Shown here: positions 25,471 to 32,802 of the stretch, in pieces
Numbering within the stretch: position 1 is the first letter of the stretch
Layout: every line of letters begins with the position of its first letter
Source: Gemmatimonadota bacterium
Lineage (GTDB): Bacteria; Gemmatimonadota; Gemmatimonadetes; Longimicrobiales; Gaopeijiaceae
Length of the DNA: 32,802 nt
Assembly (NCBI GenBank): GCA_028873815.1
Contig: JAPPNN010000071.1
Span: 1 to 32,802 of the forward strand
Reading direction: 5' to 3'
Notes under the pieces: model-generated
The model's database searches: none
The model's input: the letters and a program-made list of their open reading frames with translations, nothing else
Told to the model about the DNA's origin: nothing
Position numbers and translations under genes: made by a program

Positions 25471-26579
25471 CGGACCGGGCGAAGCCGTTGAGGATCCTTG
25501 TGGCCATGTCGGGCGGGGTCGATTCGTCGGTCGCGGCGGCATTGCTCGTCGAGGCGGGCCACGATGTGGTCGGCGCCACCATGAAAACCTTCTGCTACAG
25601 CGGTGAGGACGAAGAGGCGAGCAGCAAGACGTGCTGTGGCCTGGACGGAATCCGGGACGCCCGCGGCGTGGCGGACGAGCTGGGAATCCCCCACTACGTC
25701 TTCGATGTCGAAGAAGAGTTCACCCGCGACGTCATCGACGATTTCGTTGCCGAATACGCCGAGGGACGCACGCCCAATCCGTGCGTTCGCTGCAATTCCA
25801 ACACGAAGTTCCGCGATCTCTTCAAGCGGGGGCGTGTGCTTGGCTGCGACGGGGTGGCATCGGGCCACTACGTGCGTCTCGACCGCTCCGGTGAGCGGCC
25901 GCGTATGCTCCGCGGACGGGATTCATCCAAGGATCAGTCCTACTTCCTGTGGGGACTACCCGCGCAGCTGCTCCGGCGGCTGCACTTCCCGCTCGGAGAC
26001 CTGACCAAGACCGAGGTCAGGGAGCGGGCCCGGCGGCTTGGACTCGTGACCGCCGCAAAACCCGAATCGCAGGAGATCTGCTTCGTCCCGACCGGCAACT
26101 ACCGGGACTTCCTCGCGCGCAAGCTGCTCCCGACGCACCCGGCGCTCTCATCGGGAGCGATCGTGGACCACCGCGGCCGGGTTCTGGGAATGCACCACGG
26201 CTATTCCGGGTTCACCGTCGGCCAGAGGAAGGGGATCGGCGGCGGACGGACCGAGCCCTGGTACGTGCTGGAGATCCGTGCCGCCACGCGCGAAGTGGTC
26301 GTGGGGCCGCGGCACCTCCTCGAAGCCCGGGATGTCCGCGTCGGCGAGCTCAACTGGCTGGCTCCGCCCCCTCCGCCGGGAAGCCGACTGGACATCCAGA
26401 TCCGGTATCGGTCGCCGGCCCTGCCGTGCAGCGTCGCAGCGCACGTGCCCGATGGACTCACGCTCGCCCTGAGGAAGCCCGCAGCCGCCGTGACCCCTGG
26501 GCAGTCCTGCGTGTTCTTCAGCGGCGAGGAAGTGCTGGGCGGCGGCCGGATCCGCAGCGTCTCGGGAGCCTCCTGCTGA
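25467..26579 (+). CDS. mnmA: tRNA-specific 2-thiouridylase MnmA
   Basis: MnmA adds sulfur to U34 of Lys, Glu and Gln tRNAs. The 370-residue protein has the SGGVDSSVAAALL PP-loop at 15-27, TPNPCVRCN with catalytic Cys106, the KDQSYFLWGL block, and the second cysteine Cys205 in ESQEICFVP. A C-terminal beta-barrel begins at YSGFTVGQRKG. The ATG at 25467 overlaps the iscS stop by 4 bp and sits directly before the PP-loop; the frame continues far upstream, but only as a shadow of iscS. It faces dnaJ tail-to-tail with 6 bp between the stops. Confidence 0.97.
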   Translation: MTDRAKPLRILVAMSGGVDSSVAAALLVEAGHDVVGATMKTFCYSGEDEEASSKTCCGLDGIRDARGVADELGIPHYVFDVEEEFTRDVIDDFVAEYAEGRTPNPCVRCNSNTKFRDLFKRGRVLGCDGVASGHYVRLDRSGERPRMLRGRDSSKDQSYFLWGLPAQLLRRLHFPLGDLTKTEVRERARRLGLVTAAKPESQEICFVPTGNYRDFLARKLLPTHPALSSGAIVDHRGRVLGMHHGYSGFTVGQRKGIGGGRTEPWYVLEIRAATREVVVGPRHLLEARDVRVGELNWLAPPPPPGSRLDIQIRYRSPALPCSVAAHVPDGLTLALRKPAAAVTPGQSCVFFSGEEVLGGGRIRSVSGASC

Positions 26580-26585
26580 TCCTTC

Positions 26586-27695
26586 TCACCACTTCATTCC
26601 CGCGGCGTCCGCAAACTCCCGGAACTGTTCGGCCTGCTCCTCGCTGAGGGACTCGGGAACGGACACCCGGACCTCGACGAACTGATCGCCCGTTCGGCCC
26701 TTGCGTCTGATCCCCTGCCCGCGGATGCGAAAACGTGTGCCGGGCTGCGTACCCGGCGGGATGCGGAGCACTACCTTCCTCCCCGAAATCGTCGAGACCC
26801 TGATGCGCGATCCCAGCGCGGCCTGCGCGAGGTTGATCGGCACCGTGACGAGGATGTCGTTGCCCTCGCGCCGAAAGAACGCGTGCGGCTCCACCTTGAA
26901 GGTGATCACTAGGTCCCCCGGCGCCCCGCCCTTCTGGCCGCGCTCGCCCTGGCCGGTCAGGCGGACCTTCGAGTTGGTCTCCACACCGGCGGGAACCGAC
27001 ACCTGGATCTTGCGGTCCTGGTGGACCTTCCCCGCGCCATCACATGCCCCACACTCCTTGTCGGCCCGCTCCCCGCGGCCCAGACACGCCGGACAGGGCC
27101 GGTTGACCGCGAAGCCGCCCTGACCGAACGAGACGCTTCCCTTCCCCTTGCACTCGGCGCACTTGTTCCATGCCGTCCCGGGCGCCCCGCCGGACCCGCG
27201 GCAGGTCGCGCATTCCTCGTTGATCGGCACCGAAATCGCGACCTTGCCACCCTGCGCGGCGGTCATGAACGAGACCTCCACGCTGTATTCGACGTCCTTG
27301 CCCTTGCGGCGGCCGCCGGCCTTCGGTCCCGGCTTCTTGCCGCGGTCGAAGATGGAGGAAAAGATGTCCGAGAAGCCTCCCAGCCCTCCGAGATCCTCGA
27401 AGGAGAAGCTGGAGGTGCTCTGTGGGCTCGTGCGCGAACCGGGTCTGCGCGCGCCTCCGAAGCCGAATGCTCCCAGCTTGCGCATCTGGTCGTACTTCTT
27501 TCGCTTCGCCGGATCGGAAAGCACCCCGTTCGCCTCGCCGACCTCCTTGAACCGCTCCGCGGCACGGGGGTTGCCCTGGTTCGCGTCCGGGTGATAGCGC
27601 TTGGCGAGCCGCCGGTAGGCACTCTTGATCGCGGCCTGGTCGGCCTTCTCGTCGACGCCGAGTATCGCGTAGTAGTCCTTGGTCGCCTGGGTCAT
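26586..27695 (-). CDS. dnaJ: Chaperone protein DnaJ
   Basis: DnaJ is the Hsp40 partner of DnaK. The 369-residue protein has the J domain with HPD at 35-37, a short Gly/Phe/Ser-rich linker (about 72-115), and the complete zinc domain with four CxxCxGxG units: Cys162/165, 179/182, 201/204 and 215/218. Then comes the C-terminal substrate-binding region. This makes it a type I DnaJ. GGGAG lies 4-5 bp before the ATG. It is 20 bp downstream of grpE. dnaK is not in the window. Confidence 0.97.
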   Translation of the reverse strand: MTQATKDYYAILGVDEKADQAAIKSAYRRLAKRYHPDANQGNPRAAERFKEVGEANGVLSDPAKRKKYDQMRKLGAFGFGGARRPGSRTSPQSTSSFSFEDLGGLGGFSDIFSSIFDRGKKPGPKAGGRRKGKDVEYSVEVSFMTAAQGGKVAISVPINEECATCRGSGGAPGTAWNKCAECKGKGSVSFGQGGFAVNRPCPACLGRGERADKECGACDGAGKVHQDRKIQVSVPAGVETNSKVRLTGQGERGQKGGAPGDLVITFKVEPHAFFRREGNDILVTVPINLAQAALGSRIRVSTISGRKVVLRIPPGTQPGTRFRIRGQGIRRKGRTGDQFVEVRVSVPESLSEEQAEQFREFADAAGMKW

Positions 27696-27715
27696 CTGGC
27701 TCCCGATCCTTCGGG

Positions 27716-28291
27716 CTATGCCTTGTACACGCTGACGCGCGCGGGGCGCACGAGCAGACCCTTCATGGCATACCCCCGCTGAAACACCTGGGCCACCGTC
27801 TCGTCGTCGTCTTCCGATTCGGCCGGCACCTGCATCATCGCCTCCATCGTGTTCGGGTCGAAGGTCTCGCCGGCGGGATCGACAATCTCCACCCCGATGT
27901 CCTCGAGCACGCGGAAGAACTTCCTTTCCACGAGGTCGACCCCCTCGACAATCGCTTCGACCGACGCGGTTGCGGGTTCCAGCGCGGTGACGCGCAGGAG
28001 GTCGTCGAGCGGATCGAGGAGCCGCGAAACCAGGTCGGCCCGGGCGCTGTTCCAGCGCTGGCGCAAGCGGTCCTCGGTGCGCTTTCGGTAATTGTCGAAA
28101 TCGGCCGCCAGTCTCAGGTGCTGGTCCCTCGATCTGTCTCGCTCGGCTCGCAGCCGCTCGACGGCTTCTTCCTCATCCATGTGCTCCGGTTCACCGGACC
28201 GCTCGGGACCATCCGGCACCTCGCCCGCTTCCTCCAGACGATCTTCCGGCTCCACCGGATTCACCTCTTCATTCGGTCGCTGTTCCGTCAT
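27716..28291 (-). CDS. grpE: Nucleotide exchange factor GrpE
   Basis: GrpE releases ADP from DnaK. The 191-residue protein has an acidic disordered N-terminus (about 1-45), a long charged helix ending in LAADFDNYRKRTEDRLRQRW, and the C-terminal beta domain with PAGETFDPNTMEAMMQV and VFQRGYAMKGLLVRPARVSV. GAAGG lies just upstream of the ATG. A promoter is predicted about 30 bp upstream. Order grpE-dnaJ without hrcA or dnaK means these heat-shock genes are split from the rest of the set. Confidence 0.97.
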   Translation of the reverse strand: MTEQRPNEEVNPVEPEDRLEEAGEVPDGPERSGEPEHMDEEEAVERLRAERDRSRDQHLRLAADFDNYRKRTEDRLRQRWNSARADLVSRLLDPLDDLLRVTALEPATASVEAIVEGVDLVERKFFRVLEDIGVEIVDPAGETFDPNTMEAMMQVPAESEDDDETVAQVFQRGYAMKGLLVRPARVSVYKA

Positions 28292-28318
28292 TCACCTTCA
28301 ATCCGTTTTGTTGATCAC

Positions 28319-28347
28319 GCGATACCGGCACCACCGCCGGTTCGCAA
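28319..28347 (-). promoter_or_regulatory. Candidate promoter of grpE-dnaJ
   Basis: On the minus strand TTGCGA (28342-28347) and TATCGC (28319-28324) are 17 bp apart in the 109-bp gap after cinA. The start would lie about 20-25 bases before the grpE ATG. No CIRCE-type inverted repeat is present, so HrcA control is not indicated. Confidence 0.4.
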
Positions 28348-28400
28348 TCGACGCGCCGCGGGCCAGACGCCTATCCATTATGGGCCCTTGGAGCCTCGGC

Positions 28401-28922
28401 TCACAGATCGTGCGTCGCGATCGCCTCTGACGCCAGCCGGAGGACGGCCGCGACGCTCCGGTCGCGGATCGCCGCCCGCCCACCCACGAACTGCATACGC
28501 CGGGCCGTGCCGATTCCATCGCTCAAGGCTACGGCGATCCACACGGTTCCCACCGGCTTTCCCGGGCTCCCTCCACGCGGGCCCGCAATCCCGGTGACGG
28601 CCAGCGCCACATCGGCGGAGAACCGCCGGCGGGCGCCGAACGCCATCTGCAGGGCGACCAGCTTCGACACGGCGCCATGGGCACCGATGACGATCGGGTC
28701 GACATTCAGGCAGCGCACCTTGACGTCGTCGCTGTAGGCAACGGCGCCTCCGACGTAGCAGGCGGAGGCCCCCGGTTGATCGGTGATGGCCGCGCCGACC
28801 ATGCCGCCCGTACAGCTCTCGGCGGTGGCAATCTTCAGTCCGCGTTCACGTGTAGCGCTGGACAGGTGCTGCACGAGCTCCGGGATGGACCGATAGTCCG
28901 CCACGCCGGGCTCCTGTGTCAT
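28401..28922 (-). CDS. cinA: CinA C-terminal-domain nicotinamide-nucleotide amidase (PncC-like)
   Basis: The 173-residue protein consists only of the CinA C-terminal domain, which as a stand-alone protein (PncC) removes the amide from NMN in the pyridine nucleotide cycle. Family signatures are TAESCTGGMVGAAITD, YVGGAVAYSDDVKVRCLNV, HGAVSKLVALQMA and VTGIAGPRGGSPGKPVGTVWIA. The N-terminal MoCF-like domain of full-length CinA is absent. The ATG overlaps the pgsA stop as ATGA. The pgsA-cinA pair is common in many bacteria, often followed by recA, but recA is not here; grpE follows. Confidence 0.93.
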   Translation of the reverse strand: MTQEPGVADYRSIPELVQHLSSATRERGLKIATAESCTGGMVGAAITDQPGASACYVGGAVAYSDDVKVRCLNVDPIVIGAHGAVSKLVALQMAFGARRRFSADVALAVTGIAGPRGGSPGKPVGTVWIAVALSDGIGTARRMQFVGGRAAIRDRSVAAVLRLASEAIATHDL

Positions 28923-29548
28923 TCCTTCCTCCCGACCAGTGCCCGATACCGCCAGAGGTAGTCACCCATCGAAAGCACCGTGAGCAGGACCGCAAGCCCC
29001 AGCGTGACCCCGATCCAGGTCGCGTGAAACGTCCGCCAGCCGGCCCAGAAGGATCCGGACCACTGCATCGCGGTGGCTGAGAGCAGCAGCGGATACCACA
29101 GGAGCAGACCCCCGATGAAGAAGTTCTGGAGCAGCGCCTTCCGCTTGCCGAGCGTCCCGGCGGCAATCACGATCCCGCGGCGGGCGGCGTAGGCCCGAAA
29201 CAGCGTGACGAACAGTTCACGCCCGAATACCACGACGACGACCCACACGGGCAGCGTGCCCCACCAGGGGAGGCTGCTGAGCGCGTCCGCGCGTCGCGAA
29301 ATGAAGAAGATCGGCACGAAGGTGCTCACCAGGAGCAGCTTGTCGGCGATCGGATCGAGCAGCTTGCCCGTATCCGTGATCCACCCGTGCCTGCGGGCCA
29401 GGTAGCCGTCCCACACATCGGAAAAGGCGGCGAGCAGGAACAGCACGAAGGCTGCGTACCGACTGGCGACCGAGGGTGCAAGGGCAAGCCAGGCGATGAG
29501 GGGACTGACAGCGATCCGCGCCACCGTGATGGCGTTGGGGAGGTTCAC
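28919..29548 (-). CDS. pgsA: CDP-diacylglycerol-glycerol-3-phosphate 3-phosphatidyltransferase
   Basis: PgsA makes phosphatidylglycerol phosphate, precursor of PG and cardiolipin. The 209-residue membrane protein has the complete CDP-alcohol phosphotransferase motif: Asp44, Asp47-Gly48, Ala51-Arg52, Gly61, Asp65 and Asp69 (within SDVWDGYLARRHG and TGKLLDPIADK). Several hydrophobic helices follow. The opening NLPNAITVARI is typical of PgsA. The start is GTG, immediately after the TAG of the upstream gene, with GGGAGG a few bases before it. Confidence 0.94.
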   Translation of the reverse strand: MNLPNAITVARIAVSPLIAWLALAPSVASRYAAFVLFLLAAFSDVWDGYLARRHGWITDTGKLLDPIADKLLLVSTFVPIFFISRRADALSSLPWWGTLPVWVVVVVFGRELFVTLFRAYAARRGIVIAAGTLGKRKALLQNFFIGGLLLWYPLLLSATAMQWSGSFWAGWRTFHATWIGVTLGLAVLLTVLSMGDYLWRYRALVGRKE

Positions 29549-29845
29549 CTAGCCTCCCGCCTTCCTTCGCAGCTCCCGTTGCATGCGTGCCAGCACGGAT
29601 GCGGCCCGGGTCCTCAGGAGGCGCCGCGGCTCCCACGCAGCAAAATCGCGCAGGACGGTGATCGCATCGACGGTGGCCGGCTCGCCGGCCATGTGGCGGA
29701 GCGCCGCCAGCCGTCGAAACGGATTCGAACTGAAGAGTTCGCGCCGATGCCGCACCACCTGGTGCTTCAGCAACAGCCCGGTCAACGCGCCCACCGCACC
29801 CGCGGCAAGCAGGAAAAGACCGATTTGGCGCGTTCTTCGATTCAC
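29549..29845 (-). CDS. Small membrane-anchored protein of unknown function
   Basis: I do not recognise this 98-residue protein. A basic N-terminus is followed by one membrane helix (about 8-27, IGLFLLAAGAVGALTGLLL), then a soluble helical part with two helix pairs (NPFRRLAALRHMAG and TVDAITVLRDFAAWEPRRLLRTRAASVLARM) that resemble a HEAT-like repeat. It ends basic. The GTG start has GGGAGG about 5 bp upstream, and the stop is directly followed by the pgsA start, so it is a genuine member of the operon. Its orientation (helical part inside or outside) cannot be told. Confidence 0.8.
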   Translation of the reverse strand: MNRRTRQIGLFLLAAGAVGALTGLLLKHQVVRHRRELFSSNPFRRLAALRHMAGEPATVDAITVLRDFAAWEPRRLLRTRAASVLARMQRELRRKAGG

Positions 29846-29857
29846 AGCTCCCTCCCC

Positions 29858-30472
29858 CTACATTTCCCGCCGGCCCGCCAGGGCCTCGCCGATGGTGGTG
29901 CCGTCAACATACTCCAGATCACTTCCGACCGGGATGCCCCTCGCCAGGCGCGTCACACGCGATACGTGCGGACTCAGCAGACCCTGCAGGTAGACCGCGG
30001 TGGCTTCTCCTTCGACGCTCGCGTTGGTCGCGAGGATGATCTCCGCAGGTGTCTCGGGCGCCTCGGTGATCCGGCTGACCAGACCATCGATATTCAGGTG
30101 CTCCGGACCTATCCCGTCAAGGGGAGAGAGACGGCCGCCCAGGACATGGAAGAGTCCGCGGTATCTTCCGGCCCTCTCGATGGCACCCACCTCGTAGGCT
30201 TCCTCCACCACGCAGATCACTCCCTGATCACGGGACGGATCCCGGCACACCGGGCAGAGCGCACCGTCGCAGTAGTTGCCGCATCGCGGGCAGGGGTGTA
30301 TCCGCTCCGCCACCTCCAGAAGTGCATTCGCAAGCCGGCGAACATCTTCCCTGGCTCCCTTCACGAGATGGAACGCCAGGCGCAACGCGGTCTTGGTTCC
30401 GATCCCGGGGAGCTTCCGCAATTGTCGGCAGAGCTCCTCGATCGGCGATTGTACCGGGCGGCCGCTATCCAA
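29858..30472 (-). CDS. recR: Recombination protein RecR
   Basis: RecR works with RecO to load RecA at gaps. The 204-residue protein has an N-terminal helix-hairpin-helix (LRKLPGIGTKTALRLAFHLV), a zinc finger Cys61/Cys64 with Cys73/Cys76, a Toprim domain (VVEEAYEVGAIERAG, HVLGGRLSPLDGIGP) and the C-terminal Walker B-like GIPVGSDLEYVDGTT. The start is TTG at 30472. It is in the same frame as ybaB with only TGA and three codons between, and no ATG or GTG lies in that space. Confidence 0.96.
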   Translation of the reverse strand: MDSGRPVQSPIEELCRQLRKLPGIGTKTALRLAFHLVKGAREDVRRLANALLEVAERIHPCPRCGNYCDGALCPVCRDPSRDQGVICVVEEAYEVGAIERAGRYRGLFHVLGGRLSPLDGIGPEHLNIDGLVSRITEAPETPAEIILATNASVEGEATAVYLQGLLSPHVSRVTRLARGIPVGSDLEYVDGTTIGEALAGRREM

Positions 30473-30481
30473 GAGCCAGGG

Positions 30482-30799
30482 TCAGAACAGTCCGGGCAAC
30501 TGGACCGGCAACCCCCCCGCCGCCCCACGCATCCGTTCTTCCGAGAAATCGCGCGCGCGGTTCTGCGCCTCCGCCACGGCCGCCACGACCAGATCCTCGA
30601 GCATCTCGGGGTCTTCCGGATCGATCACTTCGCGGTCGATCGAAATACCCCTGAGGTCGCCCTTGCCGTTCACGCGCGCGGTCACCATGCCGCCCCCGGA
30701 CGAAGCCGTGAGCTCCTCCGTGTGCAGGCTGTCCTGCAACTCCTTGATCCTGGCCTGGATCTGCTGGCCCATCTTCATCAACTGCTGGATATTCGTCAT
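30482..30799 (-). CDS. ybaB: YbaB/EbfC-family nucleoid-associated protein
   Basis: This DNA-binding protein forms dimers and usually sits between dnaX and recR, as here. The 105-residue protein has the family opening QQLMKMGQQIQARIKELQD, GGGMVTARVNGKGDLRGISID and LEDLVVAAVAEAQNRA. The end is short and Gly/Pro-rich. It lies 32 bp after dnaX. Role in nucleoid structure is known for the family only. Confidence 0.95.
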   Translation of the reverse strand: MTNIQQLMKMGQQIQARIKELQDSLHTEELTASSGGGMVTARVNGKGDLRGISIDREVIDPEDPEMLEDLVVAAVAEAQNRARDFSEERMRGAAGGLPVQLPGLF

Positions 30800-30831
30800 G
30801 TCGTTTCTGCCGGTTGCATGGGTTTCGCCGC

Positions 30832-32565
30832 TCAGTCGACCAACTCGAGATCCAGCTCCACGACGGCTCTCTCGAGCTGCGGAGCACGCTTGACCAGTTC
30901 GTTCAGGCGCGACTCCCGCACCGAGTCCCGAGTGACTCTTCCGGCGGGACTGCCCGGTGGGCCGGCTTTCCCATCCGCGGCGCCGTCTCCGCCTGAACGG
31001 TCACCCTCATCGATCTCGATTGAAATCTCTGCAGATTCGCGGCCCGAATGAAGGGCCAGCGCCTCCAGCAGCGCCCGCCGTGCGGCCGCGTCCCGCAAAT
31101 GTTCGGATGCCGGCCCGGCGGCAACCACCAGCGACAGTCCCCGGTCGGTCTCGGTCAGCCTGCCCGATCCGCGGAGGTGGAACGAAAGCTCCAGCCCGAC
31201 CCGCTCCCGGTCCCGCAACACGGCGTTCCACACAGCATCGAGGGCTTCGGTGGTATCGGCAGACGCCACCGGACGATCCGTGGACGAAGTCGAGGCTCGA
31301 GCGCCACTGCGCGCACCTGCGGACGCATCCGGCGATGCAATGCGGTTGCCGGGCGCGTCGGACCCGGCGGCCTGGAGGGGAGCCCTTGCTGCCGGTGCTG
31401 CCTCCCTGGGTGGTGTCCCACCGAGCGCCTGGATGATCTCTTGCAGTTCCACGGTGCGGTCCAGGTAGCTCATGCGGAGCAGCAGCATCTCGATGAGGAC
31501 CCGCGGCCTCCCCGTGCGCCGCAGACTGCCGTCGGCCTCGAGAGACGAGGCCATGGCCAGCATCCGGACCAGGTCCCCCGGCGCGAACGCTGCCGCCCGC
31601 CCGGCGAAATCGTCGCGCAGGTCCTCGTTCAGATCGCCCGCCGCGGAAGAGGCGTCCAGCGACATGCGCAGCAGCAGTCGCAGCTTCTCGGCCAGCCCGT
31701 AGTAGAACTCGACGAGGTCGTGCCCTTCGTCGATCAGCTCTTCGACGAACTCGAAGACGGCCCCGTGCCGGCGCTCGATGACGATGTCGAAGAGATCCAG
31801 ATAGCGTTGCTCGTCCACCACCCCGAGGACGCGCACCACGGAGTCCATGCTCACGCTCTCGTCCGACAGGGCCAGCACCTGATCCAGCAGCGACAGCCCG
31901 TCGCGCATGCCCCCGTTCGCTTTTCGGGCAATCGCCCGCAGCGCCTCGGGATCCGCATCGATGCCCTCGGCTCCCAGCACCTCGTCCAGCCGCTTCATGA
32001 TGTCCGTGGCGCCGATGCGGCGGAAGTCGAACCGCTGGCAGCGCGACAGGATCGGGGACGCGCTCTGACGGATCTTCCGGGGCTCCGTGGTCGCGAAGAC
32101 GAAGATCACCCGGGGCGGGGGCTCCTCCAGGATCTTGAGGAGCGCGTTCCACGCCTCGCGCGTGAGCATGTGGGCCTCGTCGAGGATGTAGACCTTGTAG
32201 CGATCCTCCTCGGAAGGTGCGTACATCGCCCGTTCACGAAGTTCGCGCGCGTCGTCGACCCCCCGGTTGGAGGCCGCGTCGATCTCCACGACATCGAGCG
32301 AGGTATGCCCAGCCCAGATGTGGGAGCAGTCCCGGCAAACGCCGCAGGGCTCTCCCTCGGGGGTGCGGTCGGGACAATTGAGCGACATCGCGAGCACGCG
32401 CGCCAGCGTCGTCTTGCCGACACCGCGCGGACCGCAGAAGAGGTACGCGTGACCGACGCGACCCCCGGCGACCGCGTGCCGGAGCGTCTGGGACACGTGC
32501 TCCTGCGTCGACACCTCCCCGAAGCGTCGGGGCCGGTATTTCCGTGCTAGCGCGAGATAGGACAA
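30832..32565 (-). CDS. dnaX: DNA polymerase III subunit gamma/tau
   Basis: DnaX is the clamp-loader ATPase that also ties the replisome together. The 577-residue protein has Walker A GPRGVGKTTLA (about 45-55), a zinc module Cys64/Cys74/Cys77/Cys80, Walker B with ILDEAHML, the TEPRKI sensor region and arginine-finger SRCQRFDF. After domain III, a disordered Ala/Pro/Ser/Asp linker (about 385-440) leads to a C-terminal tau-like domain. No A-rich slippery site for programmed frameshifting was seen. TTG at 32565 is the only start available: an in-frame TGA lies 5 codons upstream (32581-32583). No ribosome-binding site is visible. It lies 43 bp after the SRP RNA gene. Confidence 0.96.
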   Translation of the reverse strand: MSYLALARKYRPRRFGEVSTQEHVSQTLRHAVAGGRVGHAYLFCGPRGVGKTTLARVLAMSLNCPDRTPEGEPCGVCRDCSHIWAGHTSLDVVEIDAASNRGVDDARELRERAMYAPSEEDRYKVYILDEAHMLTREAWNALLKILEEPPPRVIFVFATTEPRKIRQSASPILSRCQRFDFRRIGATDIMKRLDEVLGAEGIDADPEALRAIARKANGGMRDGLSLLDQVLALSDESVSMDSVVRVLGVVDEQRYLDLFDIVIERRHGAVFEFVEELIDEGHDLVEFYYGLAEKLRLLLRMSLDASSAAGDLNEDLRDDFAGRAAAFAPGDLVRMLAMASSLEADGSLRRTGRPRVLIEMLLLRMSYLDRTVELQEIIQALGGTPPREAAPAARAPLQAAGSDAPGNRIASPDASAGARSGARASTSSTDRPVASADTTEALDAVWNAVLRDRERVGLELSFHLRGSGRLTETDRGLSLVVAAGPASEHLRDAAARRALLEALALHSGRESAEISIEIDEGDRSGGDGAADGKAGPPGSPAGRVTRDSVRESRLNELVKRAPQLERAVVELDLELVD

Positions 32566-32608
32566 GGTGGCGGCGTGGACTCACAGTTGGCCGGAAGGGG
32601 GGCGCGAC

Positions 32609-32708
32609 GTGCCCCAGGCACTCCGCGGCGACGTTCACCTCACTTACCGCTGCTACCTGCGGGGTCCTGACGGGGTTCATGGGTTCCGGTCCCGCGGACC
32701 TGGGGCAC
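32609..32708 (-). ncRNA. ffs: Signal recognition particle RNA (4.5S, small bacterial type)
   Basis: The 100-nt RNA is closed by a perfect 10-bp terminal helix: GTGCCCCAGG at the 5' end (32708 to 32699) pairs with CCTGGGGCAC at the 3' end (32618 to 32609). An inner CCGCGG/CCGCGG helix follows. The conserved Ffh-binding region reads GTCAGG on the 5' side and AGCAGCGGTAAG on the 3' side, the hallmark symmetric loop of SRP RNA. The apical loop between ACC and GGT is CCGCA instead of the usual GNRA-type tetraloop. Promoter and transcription start fit exactly upstream, and the position just before dnaX-ybaB-recR matches many bacteria, including Bacillus. The gene lacks the Alu domain. Confidence 0.9.
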
Positions 32709-32713
32709 GGCCA

Positions 32714-32743
32714 AAGCTACCCGGGTCCGGGAGGGGGCGTCAA
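32714..32743 (-). promoter_or_regulatory. Promoter of the SRP RNA gene
   Basis: On the minus strand TTGACG (32738-32743) and TAGCTT (32714-32719) are 18 bp apart. The expected start 6 bases after the -10 is 32708, exactly the first base of the terminal helix of the SRP RNA. This agreement makes it the best-supported promoter in the window. It may also drive dnaX. Confidence 0.75.
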
Positions 32744-32802
32744 CGGAGAGTCTTGTCCAACGGCAAATGAGCCTGAACGCGGGGCCGGTTTCCAGCGGGA
32801 AG
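32744..32802. other. Sequence upstream of the SRP RNA promoter
   Basis: I see no gene, hairpin or terminator in these 59 bases before the right edge. They may hold the end of an upstream gene that lies outside the window. Confidence 0.5.

Noticed and set aside
28292..28400. HrcA/CIRCE heat-shock operator before grpE
   Set aside because: No TTAGCACTC-N9-GAGTGCTAA-like inverted repeat is present in the gap.
30832..32565. Programmed frameshift in dnaX that would give a short gamma form
   Set aside because: No A- or T-run slippery heptamer followed by a hairpin was found in the reading frame.
32234..32680. Minus-strand open frame overlapping the SRP RNA and the start of dnaX
   Set aside because: It lies in another frame from dnaX and crosses the structured SRP RNA. 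The product shows no recognisable features.

Overview
The window is a gene-dense, high-GC stretch of bacterial chromosome made almost entirely of housekeeping genes. A complete CMP-Kdo pathway together with LptC-like and OstA/LptA-like proteins shows a diderm that makes Kdo-containing lipopolysaccharide. The mix of gene clusters, the frequent GTG and TTG starts, and acidic Ala/Pro/Glu linkers inside otherwise standard enzymes resemble Gemmatimonadota. That placement is recalled pattern, not the result of a search.

Layout. From 1 to 7261 (minus strand) lies an envelope operon read kdsB, pyrG, kdsA, kdsC, kdsD, lptC, ostA/lptA-like; the last gene runs off the left edge. pyrG makes the CTP that KdsB uses, so the pathway carries its own cofactor supply. 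From 7298 to 12536 is a patchwork: pabA/trpG (minus), an unrecognised plus-strand zinc-ribbon membrane protein, nadE (minus) and a secreted S41 protease (plus). From 12527 to 20615 (minus) is one long operon: yceD, rpmF, plsX, fabH, fabD, fabG, acpP, fabF, ispF, a DedA-family gene and xerD. Its first eight genes keep the classical E. coli order. From 20690 to 24123 (minus) are sucC, sucD, a CBS-domain protein and ndk. A divergent plus-strand pair, iscS and mnmA (24307-26579), forms a tRNA-thiolation unit. From 26586 to 28291 (minus) come grpE and dnaJ. From 28401 to the right edge (minus) lies the SRP RNA gene, then dnaX, ybaB, recR, a small membrane protein, pgsA and cinA.

Transcription and translation. 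Genes are tightly packed: ATGA overlaps, a TGATG overlap, and three convergent junctions with overlapping or nearly touching stop codons and no visible intrinsic terminator. No gap between genes exceeds about 185 bases, so no stretch of 300 bases lacks a gene. Five candidate sigma-70-type promoters could be read, several with a -10 of the form TAxCTT, and at least two appear to give leaderless or near-leaderless mRNAs.

No mobile element, CRISPR array, tRNA or rRNA was found, and I see no convincing new multi-gene system. The points most worth a second look are the SRP RNA with an unusual apical loop, the unknown double zinc-ribbon protein, the L32 protein with half of its zinc cysteines lost, the oversized OstA-like protein with a duplicated acidic linker, and the degenerate EIIA-like/CBS protein beside succinyl-CoA synthetase.
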